Assembly: GCA_015075725.1 (NCBI GenBank)
Contig: JABTTV010000001.1
Location: 3,348,001-3,412,000, forward strand
Source: Anaerolineales bacterium
GTDB lineage: Bacteria > Chloroflexota > Anaerolineae > Anaerolineales > Villigracilaceae
Direction of reading: 5' to 3'
Length of the DNA: 64,000 bases
Position 1 is the first letter of the stretch. Each line of letters begins with the position of its first letter. This document shows positions 52,193-60,267 of the stretch, one piece after another. The notes under the pieces are model-generated. The model was not told the origin of the DNA. It ran no database searches and saw only the letters and a program-made list of their open reading frames with translations. The translations under genes and the position numbers were made by a program.

Positions 52193-53806
52193 ATGACCAA
52201 CTCGACTCAAATTTCGCGGAGAGACGTTCTTAAACTGATGGGACTTGGCGCGGGAGGGGCGTTCCTCAGCGCCTGCGGACTTCTCCCGTCCGCCTCAACC
52301 AACCCGACAGCGGCTCCTGTCTTCCCGACTCCGCTTACCCCTTTGCCTGATCTTCCGATTCTGTCTGCGGAACTGACGGCTGGGCGCGGCACGCTCCCCA
52401 TTTTTTCGGGGAAGGAAACGCCCGTTTGGCGGTATCAGGCTTCGGTTAAGGAGGGAGGCGGGGATTTCATCCAAACGTTGAGCGGCTCGTATTTGGGTCC
52501 AATTTTCAGGGTGAAACAGGGACAACGAGTCCAGGTTCGGTTGAACAACGAATTACCCGACCCGACCATCATCCACTGGCATGGGTTGAAAATTCCAGAA
52601 GAGATGGATGGGCATCCGCGCTATGCTGTCGCGCCTGGGAAAAGTTTTGACTATGATTTTCAGGTGATCAACCGCGCGGGCATGTATTGGTTCCATCCTC
52701 ATCCGCACCAGTTGACAGGACCCCAAGTCTATTACGGGCTGGCGGGCTTGTTCATCGTCAGTGACGAAGAGGAAGCCGCGCTGGGTTTGCCTGCGGGCGA
52801 GTATGATCTGCCGCTGGTGATTCAGGATCGTATTTTTGATTCGCAAAACCAAATGGTCTATCTGGCAAACGGCATGATGGATTCGATGATCGGATTTCTG
52901 GGCGACACGATTTTAGTCAATGGTTCACCCAATGCAACACTGGATGTCAAAGCCAGCGCATACCGCTTGCGCCTGCTGAACGGCTCAAACTCGCGCATCT
53001 ATAAATTCGCCTGGCAGGATGGCACACCCCTGACCGTGATCGCCACCGACGGCGGCTTACTGGAAACACCCGTGACCCGCGACTACATCACGATGGGACC
53101 TGGCGAACGCGTGGAGTTGTGGGCGGATTTCAGCGGAAGAAATGCAGGCAGTGAAATGAAATTGGTCAGCCTGCCATATACCGATTTCAGCGGTGGAGGC
53201 GGCATGATGGGCGGCGGGATGATGGGCAGTTCTGGATTGCCAAATGGTACGCCGTTCGACATCCTGCGTTTGATGATCGGCGAGAAAGGAGCGGACGTGA
53301 ACCCGTTGCCCTCGCAACTCTCCACGATTGAACGACATGCTGTGAACGATGCAGTCAATGGAAACAATCCGCGCTCGTTCAGGCTGGCAATGCAGGGCAT
53401 GGTTCACACCATCAACAACCGCCTGTTCGAGATGGACGCAGTGGCGCAGGATGAGATCGTGCGGCTGAACGACCTGGAAGTTTGGGAGTTTGTCAATCTC
53501 GAAGGCAGCGGGGGTGGCATGGGAATGGGCATGATGAATATGGAAATGCCGCATCCCATGCACATCCACGGCGTGCAATTCCAAGTGCTTGAGAGGCAGA
53601 TCGCGCGCGGATTTGAATCCGCGTATCAAGAATTGAGCGGCGGCTTTGTGGACGAGGGTTGGAAGGATACCGTGCTGGTGATGCCAGGCGAAACCGTTCG
53701 GGTGCTTGTGCGCTTCGAGAATTACACAGGGATATATCTTTATCACTGCCACAATCTCGAACATGAGGATGCGGGCATGATGCGAAACTACAGGATCAAA
53801 GGTTGA
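52193..53806 (+). CDS. Three-domain multicopper oxidase, Tat-exported lipoprotein
   Basis: A 537-residue CueO/CotA-type oxidase. Tat motif SRRDVLKLMG with lipobox LSAC. Copper motifs: IIHWHGLKI and YWFHPHPHQ in domain 1, HPMHIHGVQF and YLYHCHNLEHED in domain 3. A Met/Gly-rich loop (GGGMMGGGMMGSS) and a second one near 440 (GMGMGMMNMEM) resemble the Cu(I) lids of CueO, so cuprous oxidase activity is likely. ATG 52193 follows ATGGAGCAAAAACA. A TATACT hexamer lies at 52154. Confidence 0.94.
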   Translation: MTNSTQISRRDVLKLMGLGAGGAFLSACGLLPSASTNPTAAPVFPTPLTPLPDLPILSAELTAGRGTLPIFSGKETPVWRYQASVKEGGGDFIQTLSGSYLGPIFRVKQGQRVQVRLNNELPDPTIIHWHGLKIPEEMDGHPRYAVAPGKSFDYDFQVINRAGMYWFHPHPHQLTGPQVYYGLAGLFIVSDEEEAALGLPAGEYDLPLVIQDRIFDSQNQMVYLANGMMDSMIGFLGDTILVNGSPNATLDVKASAYRLRLLNGSNSRIYKFAWQDGTPLTVIATDGGLLETPVTRDYITMGPGERVELWADFSGRNAGSEMKLVSLPYTDFSGGGGMMGGGMMGSSGLPNGTPFDILRLMIGEKGADVNPLPSQLSTIERHAVNDAVNGNNPRSFRLAMQGMVHTINNRLFEMDAVAQDEIVRLNDLEVWEFVNLEGSGGGMGMGMMNMEMPHPMHIHGVQFQVLERQIARGFESAYQELSGGFVDEGWKDTVLVMPGETVRVLVRFENYTGIYLYHCHNLEHEDAGMMRNYRIKG

Positions 53807-53811
53807 GTAGG

Positions 53812-53844
53812 AACAGGCTCCAAAAATCGGAGCCTGTTTTTTTT
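53812..53844 (+). terminator. Intrinsic terminator of the second multicopper oxidase gene
   Basis: Perfect 10-bp stem AACAGGCTCC / GGAGCCTGTT (53812-53821 and 53829-53838) and an eight-T run. Confidence 0.92.
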
Positions 53845-53853
53845 AGAAGGGCG

Positions 53854-53871
53854 ATACGCAGAATTGCTTAT
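53854..53871 (+). promoter_or_regulatory. Island operator 9: ATACGCA-GAAT-TGCTTAT
   Basis: GCGCT (53891-53895) is 28.5 bp and TACAAT (53918-53923) 55.5 bp from the centre. A second degenerate operator-like stretch AAGCCATTCTGCGCTT (53881-53896) contains the GCGCT. Centre to start 94.5 bp. Confidence 0.75.
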
Positions 53872-53956
53872 TCCTACATCAAGCCATTCTGCGCTTCAAT
53901 AATTCCAGTAGCGACTCTACAATCCAACCGTCAGATCACAACCAAGGAGTTTCGAT

Positions 53957-54160
53957 ATGTCATTCAAAGATCCCGTCTGTGGAAAACGCGTCAATCGCGG
54001 CAAAGCCCATATCACCATCGAGTTCGAAGGTGTGAACTATTTTCTGTGCTGTCCGCAATGCCAGGCTCAGTTTGAACGTTCCCCAAAAACCTTTGCCAAG
54101 CCCGAATTGGGAGAGAAGGCAAGGAAAGTCCAGCACTATCCCGTAAAACAACACAATTAA
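53957..54160 (+). CDS. YHS-domain protein
   Basis: A 67-residue protein: DPVCGKRVNRGKAH, then YFLCCPQCQAQFE, with an extra Cys compared with the other YHS proteins here. The start follows ACCAAGGAGTTTCGAT. It is 12 bases ahead of the HMA gene and probably hands copper to it. Confidence 0.9.
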   Translation: MSFKDPVCGKRVNRGKAHITIEFEGVNYFLCCPQCQAQFERSPKTFAKPELGEKARKVQHYPVKQHN

Positions 54161-54172
54161 AAGGAAACCATT

Positions 54173-54472
54173 ATGAGCGACAATTGTCACGTTGAACCGA
54201 TCCAAAAGTCCGCGCTGGATCATGTCATCCAGTCTGCCAACCGAATCCTGCTGTCCGTTTCAGGGATGGGCTGTCCCAACTGTGCCACAAGGGTACGTAA
54301 TGGACTTCTGTTACTGGATGGCGTCCATGACGCTGATGTGATGTTGAACATGCGCATGGCGGAAGTTTACTTCGATGAGAATATGGTCTCTGCCGAGATG
54401 CTGATCCAGGCGGTAATTGGAGCAGGGAACGATGGACGTCACAATTATCAAGCGCAAGTGATAGCATCGTAA
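54173..54472 (+). CDS. HMA-domain metallochaperone
   Basis: A 99-residue cytoplasmic protein: about 24 residues of leader-like sequence with Cys and His, then a heavy-metal-associated domain with GMGCPNCATRVRNGLLLLDG and the closing AVIGAGNDG. The CxxC binds Cu(I). Together with the YHS protein it likely feeds CopA. Confidence 0.9.
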   Translation: MSDNCHVEPIQKSALDHVIQSANRILLSVSGMGCPNCATRVRNGLLLLDGVHDADVMLNMRMAEVYFDENMVSAEMLIQAVIGAGNDGRHNYQAQVIAS

Positions 54473-54499
54473 ATGACCTTTCGTCAGATGACATTCATC

Positions 54500-54517
54500 A
54501 TAAGCCATTTGGCGTAT
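54500..54517 (+). promoter_or_regulatory. Island operator 10: ATAAGCC-ATTT-GGCGTAT
   Basis: GCGCT (54536-54540) is 27.5 bp and TACTAT (54563-54568) 54.5 bp from the centre; centre to the PCYCGC start 88.5 bp. It controls the CuA/polyferredoxin/selenoprotein-candidate operon. Confidence 0.78.
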
Positions 54518-54596
54518 ATCCCCACCCGCCGTACTGCGCTGGAGATAACTTAATGGTCAGACTACTATTGGGTCATCCGAACACGGAGGACCCAAT

Positions 54597-55043
54597 ATGT
54601 TTTCAAAGACCCGAAAGTTCCTTTTCCTTCTCGTTATTTTGGCGCTGACCGCTACTGCGGTTTCTGCCTGCTCCACTTCCAACCCTGATGACGCGCATCT
54701 TGCCATGATGCCGCTCGACCAAATGCCAATGGAAGTTCAGTCCGCGCCTGTGGCAGTGCAGGAAGCCTACCAGTTCAATACCGCCAACCCAGACATCATG
54801 CAGGACATTCCCTGCTATTGCGGATGCGGCGACATCGGTCACACTTCCAATTACGATTGCTACGTCTCGAACATCGATGACAAAAACAACATCACCTTCG
54901 ACAACCATGCCCTCGGCTGTTCCATCTGCGTGGACATCACCCAGGATGTGATGCGCATGTTGCGGGATGGCAAAAGTCCGCAGGATGCCAGGGTTTACAT
55001 CGACGCAACGTATTCCAAGTACGGACCCTCCAACATCCCCTAA
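54597..55043 (+). CDS. PCYCGC-motif lipoprotein
   Basis: A 148-residue lipoprotein: lipobox AVSAC, then the namesake motif P72-CYCGC77 followed by GDIGHTSNYDCYV and HALGCSICVDI. The family is conserved in Firmicutes and Chloroflexota and has six or more Cys that could bind copper or form a redox site. The start follows CGGAGGACCCAAT. It opens an operon of at least five genes, all for exported metal or redox proteins. Confidence 0.92.
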   Translation: MFSKTRKFLFLLVILALTATAVSACSTSNPDDAHLAMMPLDQMPMEVQSAPVAVQEAYQFNTANPDIMQDIPCYCGCGDIGHTSNYDCYVSNIDDKNNITFDNHALGCSICVDITQDVMRMLRDGKSPQDARVYIDATYSKYGPSNIP

Positions 55044-55047
55044 TCTC

Positions 55048-55527
55048 ATGCGCCTTCATTTCTCTCTTCTCCTTCTCGTGATGGCTGGACTGGTGGTCGC
55101 GTTCGCGCCTCTGCCAGTTCCAGCCGTTGCGCCTCAGGAGCGGACCTTTGAGGTGGACGCGCGCCAATATGCCTATTCCCCCTCCGAACTGAAGGTCAAC
55201 GCTGGCGACACCGTGACCATCAAACTGGTCAGCACAGATGTTGTTCATGGGCTATATGTGGATGGTTACGACATTTCCGTCGAAGCTGACCCCGGACAAA
55301 GCGCCAGGTTAACCTTCGTTGCCGACAAACCCGGTTCCTTCCGTTTCCGCTGTAACGTCACTTGCGGAGCCATGCATCCCTTCATGATCGGGAAAATAAC
55401 CGTTGGCACAAACGATTGGCTTTATCGCTCAATAGGGTTGGCGTCTCTTGCAGTCATTGGCTTCTTTCCTCTTTCGTCTTTCCTGAATCAAAGTAAGAAG
55501 AAAGATGAAAGAAATATTGCTTCCTAA
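55048..55527 (+). CDS. CuA-type cupredoxin protein
   Basis: A 159-residue exported protein: signal-like N-terminus (5-20), a cupredoxin domain, and one C-terminal helix (127-147). The full set of CuA ligands is present in order: His67, Cys102 and Cys106 (CNVTC), His110, Met113. That is the binuclear electron-entry site of cytochrome oxidase subunit II and N2O reductase, but no oxidase subunit I or NosZ is encoded here. It overlaps the polyferredoxin gene by 23 bases. Confidence 0.9.
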   Translation: MRLHFSLLLLVMAGLVVAFAPLPVPAVAPQERTFEVDARQYAYSPSELKVNAGDTVTIKLVSTDVVHGLYVDGYDISVEADPGQSARLTFVADKPGSFRFRCNVTCGAMHPFMIGKITVGTNDWLYRSIGLASLAVIGFFPLSSFLNQSKKKDERNIAS

Positions 55528-56857
55528 CATGAACCGCATCGAACTTACCCGTATCCCTTTTATAAAGAACACTCTCAAAAGCCGTTACCCGCAATTGGCA
55601 GTCTTTATCGTCATGCTGGTCGGTTACATCTTTGCCATCCTTGCGGGACTCATCGGAACGCCTGTCGGCAGTCACAACTTCAGCATTGTCTTTGTTTGGA
55701 TCGCGTGGTGGGCGATCCTCATTCTCGTCGCGGTCCCCTTCTTCGGACGCGGCTGGTGCGCGGTCTGTCCGATCCCGCTTCCAGGGGAATGGCTGCAACG
55801 CGGCGCGATCCTTGCCCCGCCAGATAAACGACCGAAATGGTTGAATCTCCGTGTGCCAAAAATGTTCCGCAATATCTGGATGCAGAACATTTCGTTTCTC
55901 CTTCTGGCTCTCTTTAGCAGTGCCCTGCTCACTACCCCAAACATCACTGGCATTGTCCTGGCTGCCATGCTCTTTGTCGCAATCGGACTGAGCGCCATCT
56001 TCGAGCGCCGCGCCTTCTGCCGTTATCTCTGTCCCGTGGGTGGATTCATCGGCTTGTATTCACAAACCGCGCCCATCGAACTACGCATCAAAGATAAACA
56101 AGTTTGCGTGAAGTGTGTGGGCAAGCCCTGCTACAACGGCTCGGACGCGGGCTACGGCTGTCCGTGGGATGTCTTCCCCGGCGGCATGACCAAGAACACC
56201 TATTGCGGACTTTGTATGGAATGTATCCGCACCTGCCCGCACGACAATATCGCGGTCAACCTACGCCCTTTCTCTGCTGACCTTGCCAAACCGACAGCGC
56301 GACTCGACGAAGCCTTCAAAGCCTTCATTATGTTTGGCGCCGCCATGATCTACGCGGGCGTGTTGCTTGGTCCGTGGGGCACACTCAAAGACGCGGCATA
56401 CAACGTCGGTACAGGCGCATGGTTCATGTATGCAGTAATTTTTCTTGCGATCATCTTTATCGTCCTGCCTGGGCTTTTCACTTTGGGGATTATGACAACC
56501 AAAGGCAGGCAATCTCTCAAACAACGCTTCATGTCTCTTTCCACTGCTCTCATCCCACTGGGACTCATGTTCTGGGTTGCTTTCAGTCTATCCTTCGTTC
56601 TAACAAATGCTTCTTACATTCTCGCCGCATTGTCCGATCCGCTGGCGCTTGGCTGGAATTTGTTTGGCACCGCAAATGCCGCATGGCAGCCCATGCTCAC
56701 CACGATCCTTGCGCCCGCGCAGACACTCGCTCTGGTCGTAGGATTGGTCTGGTCGGCGCGAACAGCCCAAAAGGTGAATGAAGCGGGGACGTCCACAATC
56801 CCTGTCATCGTCTACTGCTTCGTCGCCACATCCATCATGCTATGGTTATTGCTATGA
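55505..56857 (+). CDS. NosH/NapH-like membrane polyferredoxin
   Basis: A 450-residue protein with about nine membrane segments. It has the two membrane Cys motifs GWCAVCPIPLPGEW and FCRYLCPVGGFIGLY of NapH/NosR-type proteins, and a soluble part with CVKCVGKPC and CGLCMECIRTCPHD for two 4Fe-4S clusters. Relatives take electrons from quinol and pass them outward. Here the partner is probably one of the two flanking CuA proteins. Its stop overlaps the next start (ATGA). Confidence 0.9.
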   Translation: MKEILLPNMNRIELTRIPFIKNTLKSRYPQLAVFIVMLVGYIFAILAGLIGTPVGSHNFSIVFVWIAWWAILILVAVPFFGRGWCAVCPIPLPGEWLQRGAILAPPDKRPKWLNLRVPKMFRNIWMQNISFLLLALFSSALLTTPNITGIVLAAMLFVAIGLSAIFERRAFCRYLCPVGGFIGLYSQTAPIELRIKDKQVCVKCVGKPCYNGSDAGYGCPWDVFPGGMTKNTYCGLCMECIRTCPHDNIAVNLRPFSADLAKPTARLDEAFKAFIMFGAAMIYAGVLLGPWGTLKDAAYNVGTGAWFMYAVIFLAIIFIVLPGLFTLGIMTTKGRQSLKQRFMSLSTALIPLGLMFWVAFSLSFVLTNASYILAALSDPLALGWNLFGTANAAWQPMLTTILAPAQTLALVVGLVWSARTAQKVNEAGTSTIPVIVYCFVATSIMLWLLL

Positions 56858-57849
56858 AACGTCCCGAACTCATCTCACGCATCCTGATTATCACAGGGAT
56901 ACTCCTTGCCGTTGGTGCTCCATTGTTTCTTTGGGCGCGCACGCCTTTGATCCACGCCCGCATGGCGGAGGATGGCGGCTGGAACCCCGATGTGATTCAA
57001 GCAGAAACGGGCAAGCCCCTTCATTTGAAACTCACCTCCGATGATGTTGTGCATGGCTTTGCAGTCGGTCAGATGGACATGCAAAGTGTGGACATCCTCC
57101 CCGGCAAAGTCACCGAGATCACGTTGACCTTCGACAAGCCTGGGATCTATACCTTCTTCTGCACCCGTTGGTGTGGACTCAATCACTGGCGCATGCGCGG
57201 CACGATAGAAGTAACAGGCGGTTCGGATATCATCACCGCAGGGGGCTCATCCGAGCCTGCTTCTGTTCCCCTCTACGTTTCTCTCGACCTGGACATTGAC
57301 GCTCCGCACGACTCGCCTGTTATTCCAAATGAAAAGCCATCAGCAATGAATGGTCAATTACTTGGAGCTAATTTACCAATCGACCAATCACTCGATTACT
57401 ATCTTTCTCACTCCCCCTACCAGGTCTTCACCGACTTATCGGACACATCCTTAACCGAATCCCAAAAGTGGGATGCAGTTGCCTATCTTTGGCAATCCAA
57501 TACCACACCTGAATCGCTTGCCAACGGAAAAGAACTCTACGCCCAAAACTGTGCGGCGTGTCACGGCGAAAACGGCGCGGGCGACGGCGTCTTTGCCGAC
57601 GACCTTGCCGAAGCGGGCGAAGCCTCCATGCAAACAATGGAAGGCGCAACGGATATGGTCATGCAAACCCCTGTTGATTTCACCGATCCAAGTCGAATAC
57701 TTGGCGCGAGCCCAGCATTATTGCAAGGGAAAATCTTGCGCGGTGGCATGGGAACAGGCATGCCCATGTGGGGCGTAATTTTTACTGAAGAACAAATCTG
57801 GGACCTGATTGCGTACATCTATTCGTTCCAGTTTGAATATCAAAAGTAA
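56854..57849 (+). CDS. CuA-cupredoxin / cytochrome c fusion protein
   Basis: A 331-residue protein anchored by one N-terminal helix (9-29). The cupredoxin domain has the CuA ligands His67, Cys103, Cys107, His111 and Met114; the C-terminal domain is a monohaem cytochrome c with C233-AACH237 and the distal Met in MGTGMPMWG. It resembles subunit II of a caa3-type oxidase, but without subunit I. It would accept electrons on CuA or haem and pass them to an unknown partner. ATG 56854 is preferred over 56842 because of the ATGA overlap. Confidence 0.9.
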   Translation: MKRPELISRILIITGILLAVGAPLFLWARTPLIHARMAEDGGWNPDVIQAETGKPLHLKLTSDDVVHGFAVGQMDMQSVDILPGKVTEITLTFDKPGIYTFFCTRWCGLNHWRMRGTIEVTGGSDIITAGGSSEPASVPLYVSLDLDIDAPHDSPVIPNEKPSAMNGQLLGANLPIDQSLDYYLSHSPYQVFTDLSDTSLTESQKWDAVAYLWQSNTTPESLANGKELYAQNCAACHGENGAGDGVFADDLAEAGEASMQTMEGATDMVMQTPVDFTDPSRILGASPALLQGKILRGGMGTGMPMWGVIFTEEQIWDLIAYIYSFQFEYQK

Positions 57850-57858
57850 GGAGGCTCA

Positions 57859-58329
57859 ATGAGCAAAAAAAATAAGAAGTATCAAAAGCAGAGAAAGAAG
57901 AATTTCCCCTGGTTGTTTGTCGCACTCGGTGGGATTCTTCTGGCAGCGGCGGCGTTTTTCTTTGCCAACCAAGGCGGTGGCAATGGAGGAGGGACGCCAT
58001 CCATTGCGGTGGATCAGCAACTGATCGATTACGGCGATGTGAAGTTCAACGTCGAGAAGACTTTCGCCATCAAAGTCACCAATACGGGTGATGGCACACT
58101 GCGTTTCAAGGAAGACCCATATGTTGAAGTCGTGGAGGGGTGCTGACCTCCTCAACTGACCATCGGTTCGATGGTACTTAAACCTGGCGAAAGCACGATC
58201 ATCGAGTCTAGCGTGTTTATGATGCACGCAGGCATGGACGGTCCGCATAACTTTGCGGTTCATCTTAAGACGAATGACCCTGAAAATCCAGATATGATCG
58301 TGAACGTATTGTCTAATTGGATTCCATAA
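57859..58329 (+). CDS. DUF1573-like membrane-anchored protein, candidate selenoprotein (in-frame UGA at codon 96)
   Basis: 156 codons if the TGA at 58144-58146 is read through. Start follows AAGGAGG. Basic N-terminus and one helix (18-36), then a DUF1573-type immunoglobulin-like domain (IDYGDVKFNVEKTF, VTNTGDGTLRF). The frame reads VVEGC-UGA-PPQLTIGS and continues with good family-like sequence (LKPGEST, MMHAGMDGPHNFAVHLKTND, VLSNWIP) to a TAA. Selenocysteine next to Cys would make a redox pair; as I recall, relatives have Cys-Cys there. A SECIS-like hairpin begins 12 bases after the TGA. No selenocysteine genes are in the window. Confidence 0.8.
58159..58175 (+). promoter_or_regulatory. SECIS-like hairpin
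   Basis: ACCATCG-GTT-CGATGGT: perfect 7-bp stem, 17 bases in all, starting 12 bases after the UGA, with G and U as the first loop bases. Size, distance and loop agree with the minimal bacterial SECIS known from E. coli fdhF; the bulged U of that element is not present. Confidence 0.7.
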
Positions 58330-58341
58330 AATCCACAAGAG

Positions 58342-58387
58342 TCAAAATAGCGGCGAGATTGCACAATCCTGCCGCTATTTTGATTTT
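58342..58387. terminator. Bidirectional terminator between convergent operons
   Basis: Perfect 13-bp stem TCAAAATAGCGGC / GCCGCTATTTTGA (58342-58354 and 58371-58383) followed by TTTTGCG on the plus strand. It overlaps the end of the kinase gene. Confidence 0.85.
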
Positions 58388-59508
58388 GCGATGGGTATTG
58401 TGAAGTTGAATACGCTTCCCAGCTCTTCACCTGCCGACTCTACCCAGATACGTCCGCCGTGCGCTTCGATGAGGGCGCGCGCGATCGTCAAGCCGATGCC
58501 GCTTCCACCACCTGTCTGACGTGAACGGGATTTGTCCACGCGATAGAAGCGGTCGAAGATGTGCGAAAGATGTTCGGGCGGTATTCCAATCCCCGTGTCA
58601 CGAACGGAAAATTGGATCGCATTACTGATCCTCTTTGCGGAAATGGTGACTCTACCACCGTCTGGCGTGTATTGCAAAGCATTGCCTGTTAGGTTGGTCA
58701 ACACTTGCACGGCGCGATCTTCATCAGCCAGAACATGTGGAAGGTCAGGAGACAGTTCAAAGTCGAGTGTGATGCGTTTTGATTCCGCGTGAGGGAAAAG
58801 GCGCTTGGTCACCGTTCGTACCAGCGTGGAAGCATCCAATGGGCGAATATCCAGTTGATAGGCGCGGGCTTCAACGCGGCTGAGTTCCTGCAGATCGTTT
58901 ACGAGGTGATTAAGCCGCTCTGCTTCTGCATGGACCTGTTGATAGGTCTCGTCTGTCGCGGGCAGGACACCGTCCATCAATCCTTCCATCGAACCTTTGA
59001 TGGCGGTGAGCGGCGTGCGCAATTCGTGGCTGACATCACCGATCAGTTGGCGACGCATGGTTTCAACCTCATTTAGCTTTTCAGCCATCTGATTGAAATA
59101 TACTGCAAGTTGTGCGAGTTCGTCATTGCCATTGACTTGCACGCGCTCGTCATATTGCCCGTCGGCAATTCGTTGTGTGGCAAGCGACATGGCATGGACG
59201 GGAGCGATCACACTGCGACTGAAGAATAAGCTGAGAATGGATGCGGCGAGCATGGCTGCCAGCGTTGCATACGTCAGGGCTTCGTTGAAACTGGCGCGGA
59301 AATCCACATACAGTTGTCCCATCGAATTGTTCATACCCATCCCCATTCCCATGCCGCCATCCATCATTCCATTCATGTGGCGGTTAAAGGATGTTGGCAG
59401 GATGAATTGACTAGCGATCACCAATACCAACACCCCGACCACGATAATTACAAGATAGGACAGTAACAGCCTTGCGCCCAAGCGACGTCGGAAATAATCA
59501 ATCATCAT
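58375..59508 (-). CDS. Sensor histidine kinase with Met-rich extracytoplasmic loop
   Basis: A 377-residue HisKA-type kinase. TM1 (13-36), a short outside loop with HMNGMMDGGMGMGMGMNNSM, TM2 (78-100), HAMP, His161 in DVSHELRTPLTA, N-box LTGNALQYTPDG, and G-boxes DTGIGIPP and GGGSGIGL. The Met/His loop is what a Cu(I) or Ag(I) sensor would use, in line with CusS. It lies 7 bases after its partner regulator, downstream of operator 11. Confidence 0.93.
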   Translation of the reverse strand: MMIDYFRRRLGARLLLSYLVIIVVGVLVLVIASQFILPTSFNRHMNGMMDGGMGMGMGMNNSMGQLYVDFRASFNEALTYATLAAMLAASILSLFFSRSVIAPVHAMSLATQRIADGQYDERVQVNGNDELAQLAVYFNQMAEKLNEVETMRRQLIGDVSHELRTPLTAIKGSMEGLMDGVLPATDETYQQVHAEAERLNHLVNDLQELSRVEARAYQLDIRPLDASTLVRTVTKRLFPHAESKRITLDFELSPDLPHVLADEDRAVQVLTNLTGNALQYTPDGGRVTISAKRISNAIQFSVRDTGIGIPPEHLSHIFDRFYRVDKSRSRQTGGGSGIGLTIARALIEAHGGRIWVESAGEELGSVFNFTIPIAKSK

Positions 59509-59515
59509 TCCTCAC

Positions 59516-60199
59516 TTACAACGGTTCATCTTCAAATCTATAACCGACGCCGCGCACCGTCGCGATTAAATCTTCATGTCCCAACTTCTGACGGACATGT
59601 CCGAGATGCACATCCACGACGCGCATTTCGCCAAAGTATTCGCCGCCCCATACTTTCTCCAGCAACTGCTCGCGTGTGAGTACCCTGCCGCGGTTTTCAG
59701 CCAGCGTTTTCAACAAATCGAATTCAATGGCGGTCAATTCAATCTCTTGATCATCGACCTTAACGATGCGTGCGCCAACATCCATATGTAAATGACGAAA
59801 GGACAGCACGCTCGTTTCGAACCCTGAACCTGATCCCGTTTGAATGCGCATGATCGCGGCTTTGACTCGTGCCACCAATTCGCGCGGGCTGAAAGGTTTG
59901 GTCACATAATCGTCTGCGCCAACGGAAAGACCAACAACCTTGTCGGTCTCTTCGGTTTTCGCGGTCAACAGAATTACATACACTTCTGATTCGCGGCGCA
60001 AGCGTGAGAGCAGTTCAATTCCATCCATGCCAGGAAGCATGATATCCAGGATGATGAGTTCGGGCTTGAAAGCACGGGCAGACTTAAGACCCGACGGACC
60101 ATCCGTCGCTGTGTAAATCTCATAGCCTTCGGGCTTGAGATAGGCGGTAACAAGATTGACGATGGAAGGCTCGTCGTCGATGACCAGGATTTTTGTCAT
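59516..60199 (-). CDS. OmpR/PhoB-family response regulator
   Basis: A 227-residue protein: receiver domain with acidic DDE at 8-10, Asp52 in IILDIMLPG, Thr in LLTAKTEE and Lys in YVTKPFSPREL, then a winged-helix domain (AIEFDLLKTLAENRGRVLTREQLL, VDVHLGHVRQKLG). Partner of the Met-rich kinase. Since it has operator 11 in its own promoter, autoregulation is likely and it is the leading candidate for the island activator. Confidence 0.95.
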   Translation of the reverse strand: MTKILVIDDEPSIVNLVTAYLKPEGYEIYTATDGPSGLKSARAFKPELIILDIMLPGMDGIELLSRLRRESEVYVILLTAKTEETDKVVGLSVGADDYVTKPFSPRELVARVKAAIMRIQTGSGSGFETSVLSFRHLHMDVGARIVKVDDQEIELTAIEFDLLKTLAENRGRVLTREQLLEKVWGGEYFGEMRVVDVHLGHVRQKLGHEDLIATVRGVGYRFEDEPL

Positions 60200-60267
60200 G
60201 TGCTACTCTTATAGTTGGATAATTGGTTGAGGAGTTTGCCAGTATTGTAACTTCACCTGCATAAATT

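Noticed and set aside
58144..58146. Simple nonsense mutation or stop of a 95-residue protein
   Set aside because: Sequence after the TGA keeps the reading frame and family-like composition to a proper TAA, the TGA falls at a likely catalytic Cys place, and a SECIS-like hairpin follows. A sequencing error cannot be excluded.
58144..58146. Alternative genetic code with TGA as Trp or Gly
   Set aside because: Other genes in the window end cleanly in TGA (for example the ICMT-like gene at 15852-15854 and the polyferredoxin gene at 56855-56857).
54597..58329. A nos (nitrous oxide reductase) cluster
   Set aside because: nosZ, nosD, nosF, nosY and nosL are all absent; only the polyferredoxin and CuA parts resemble it.
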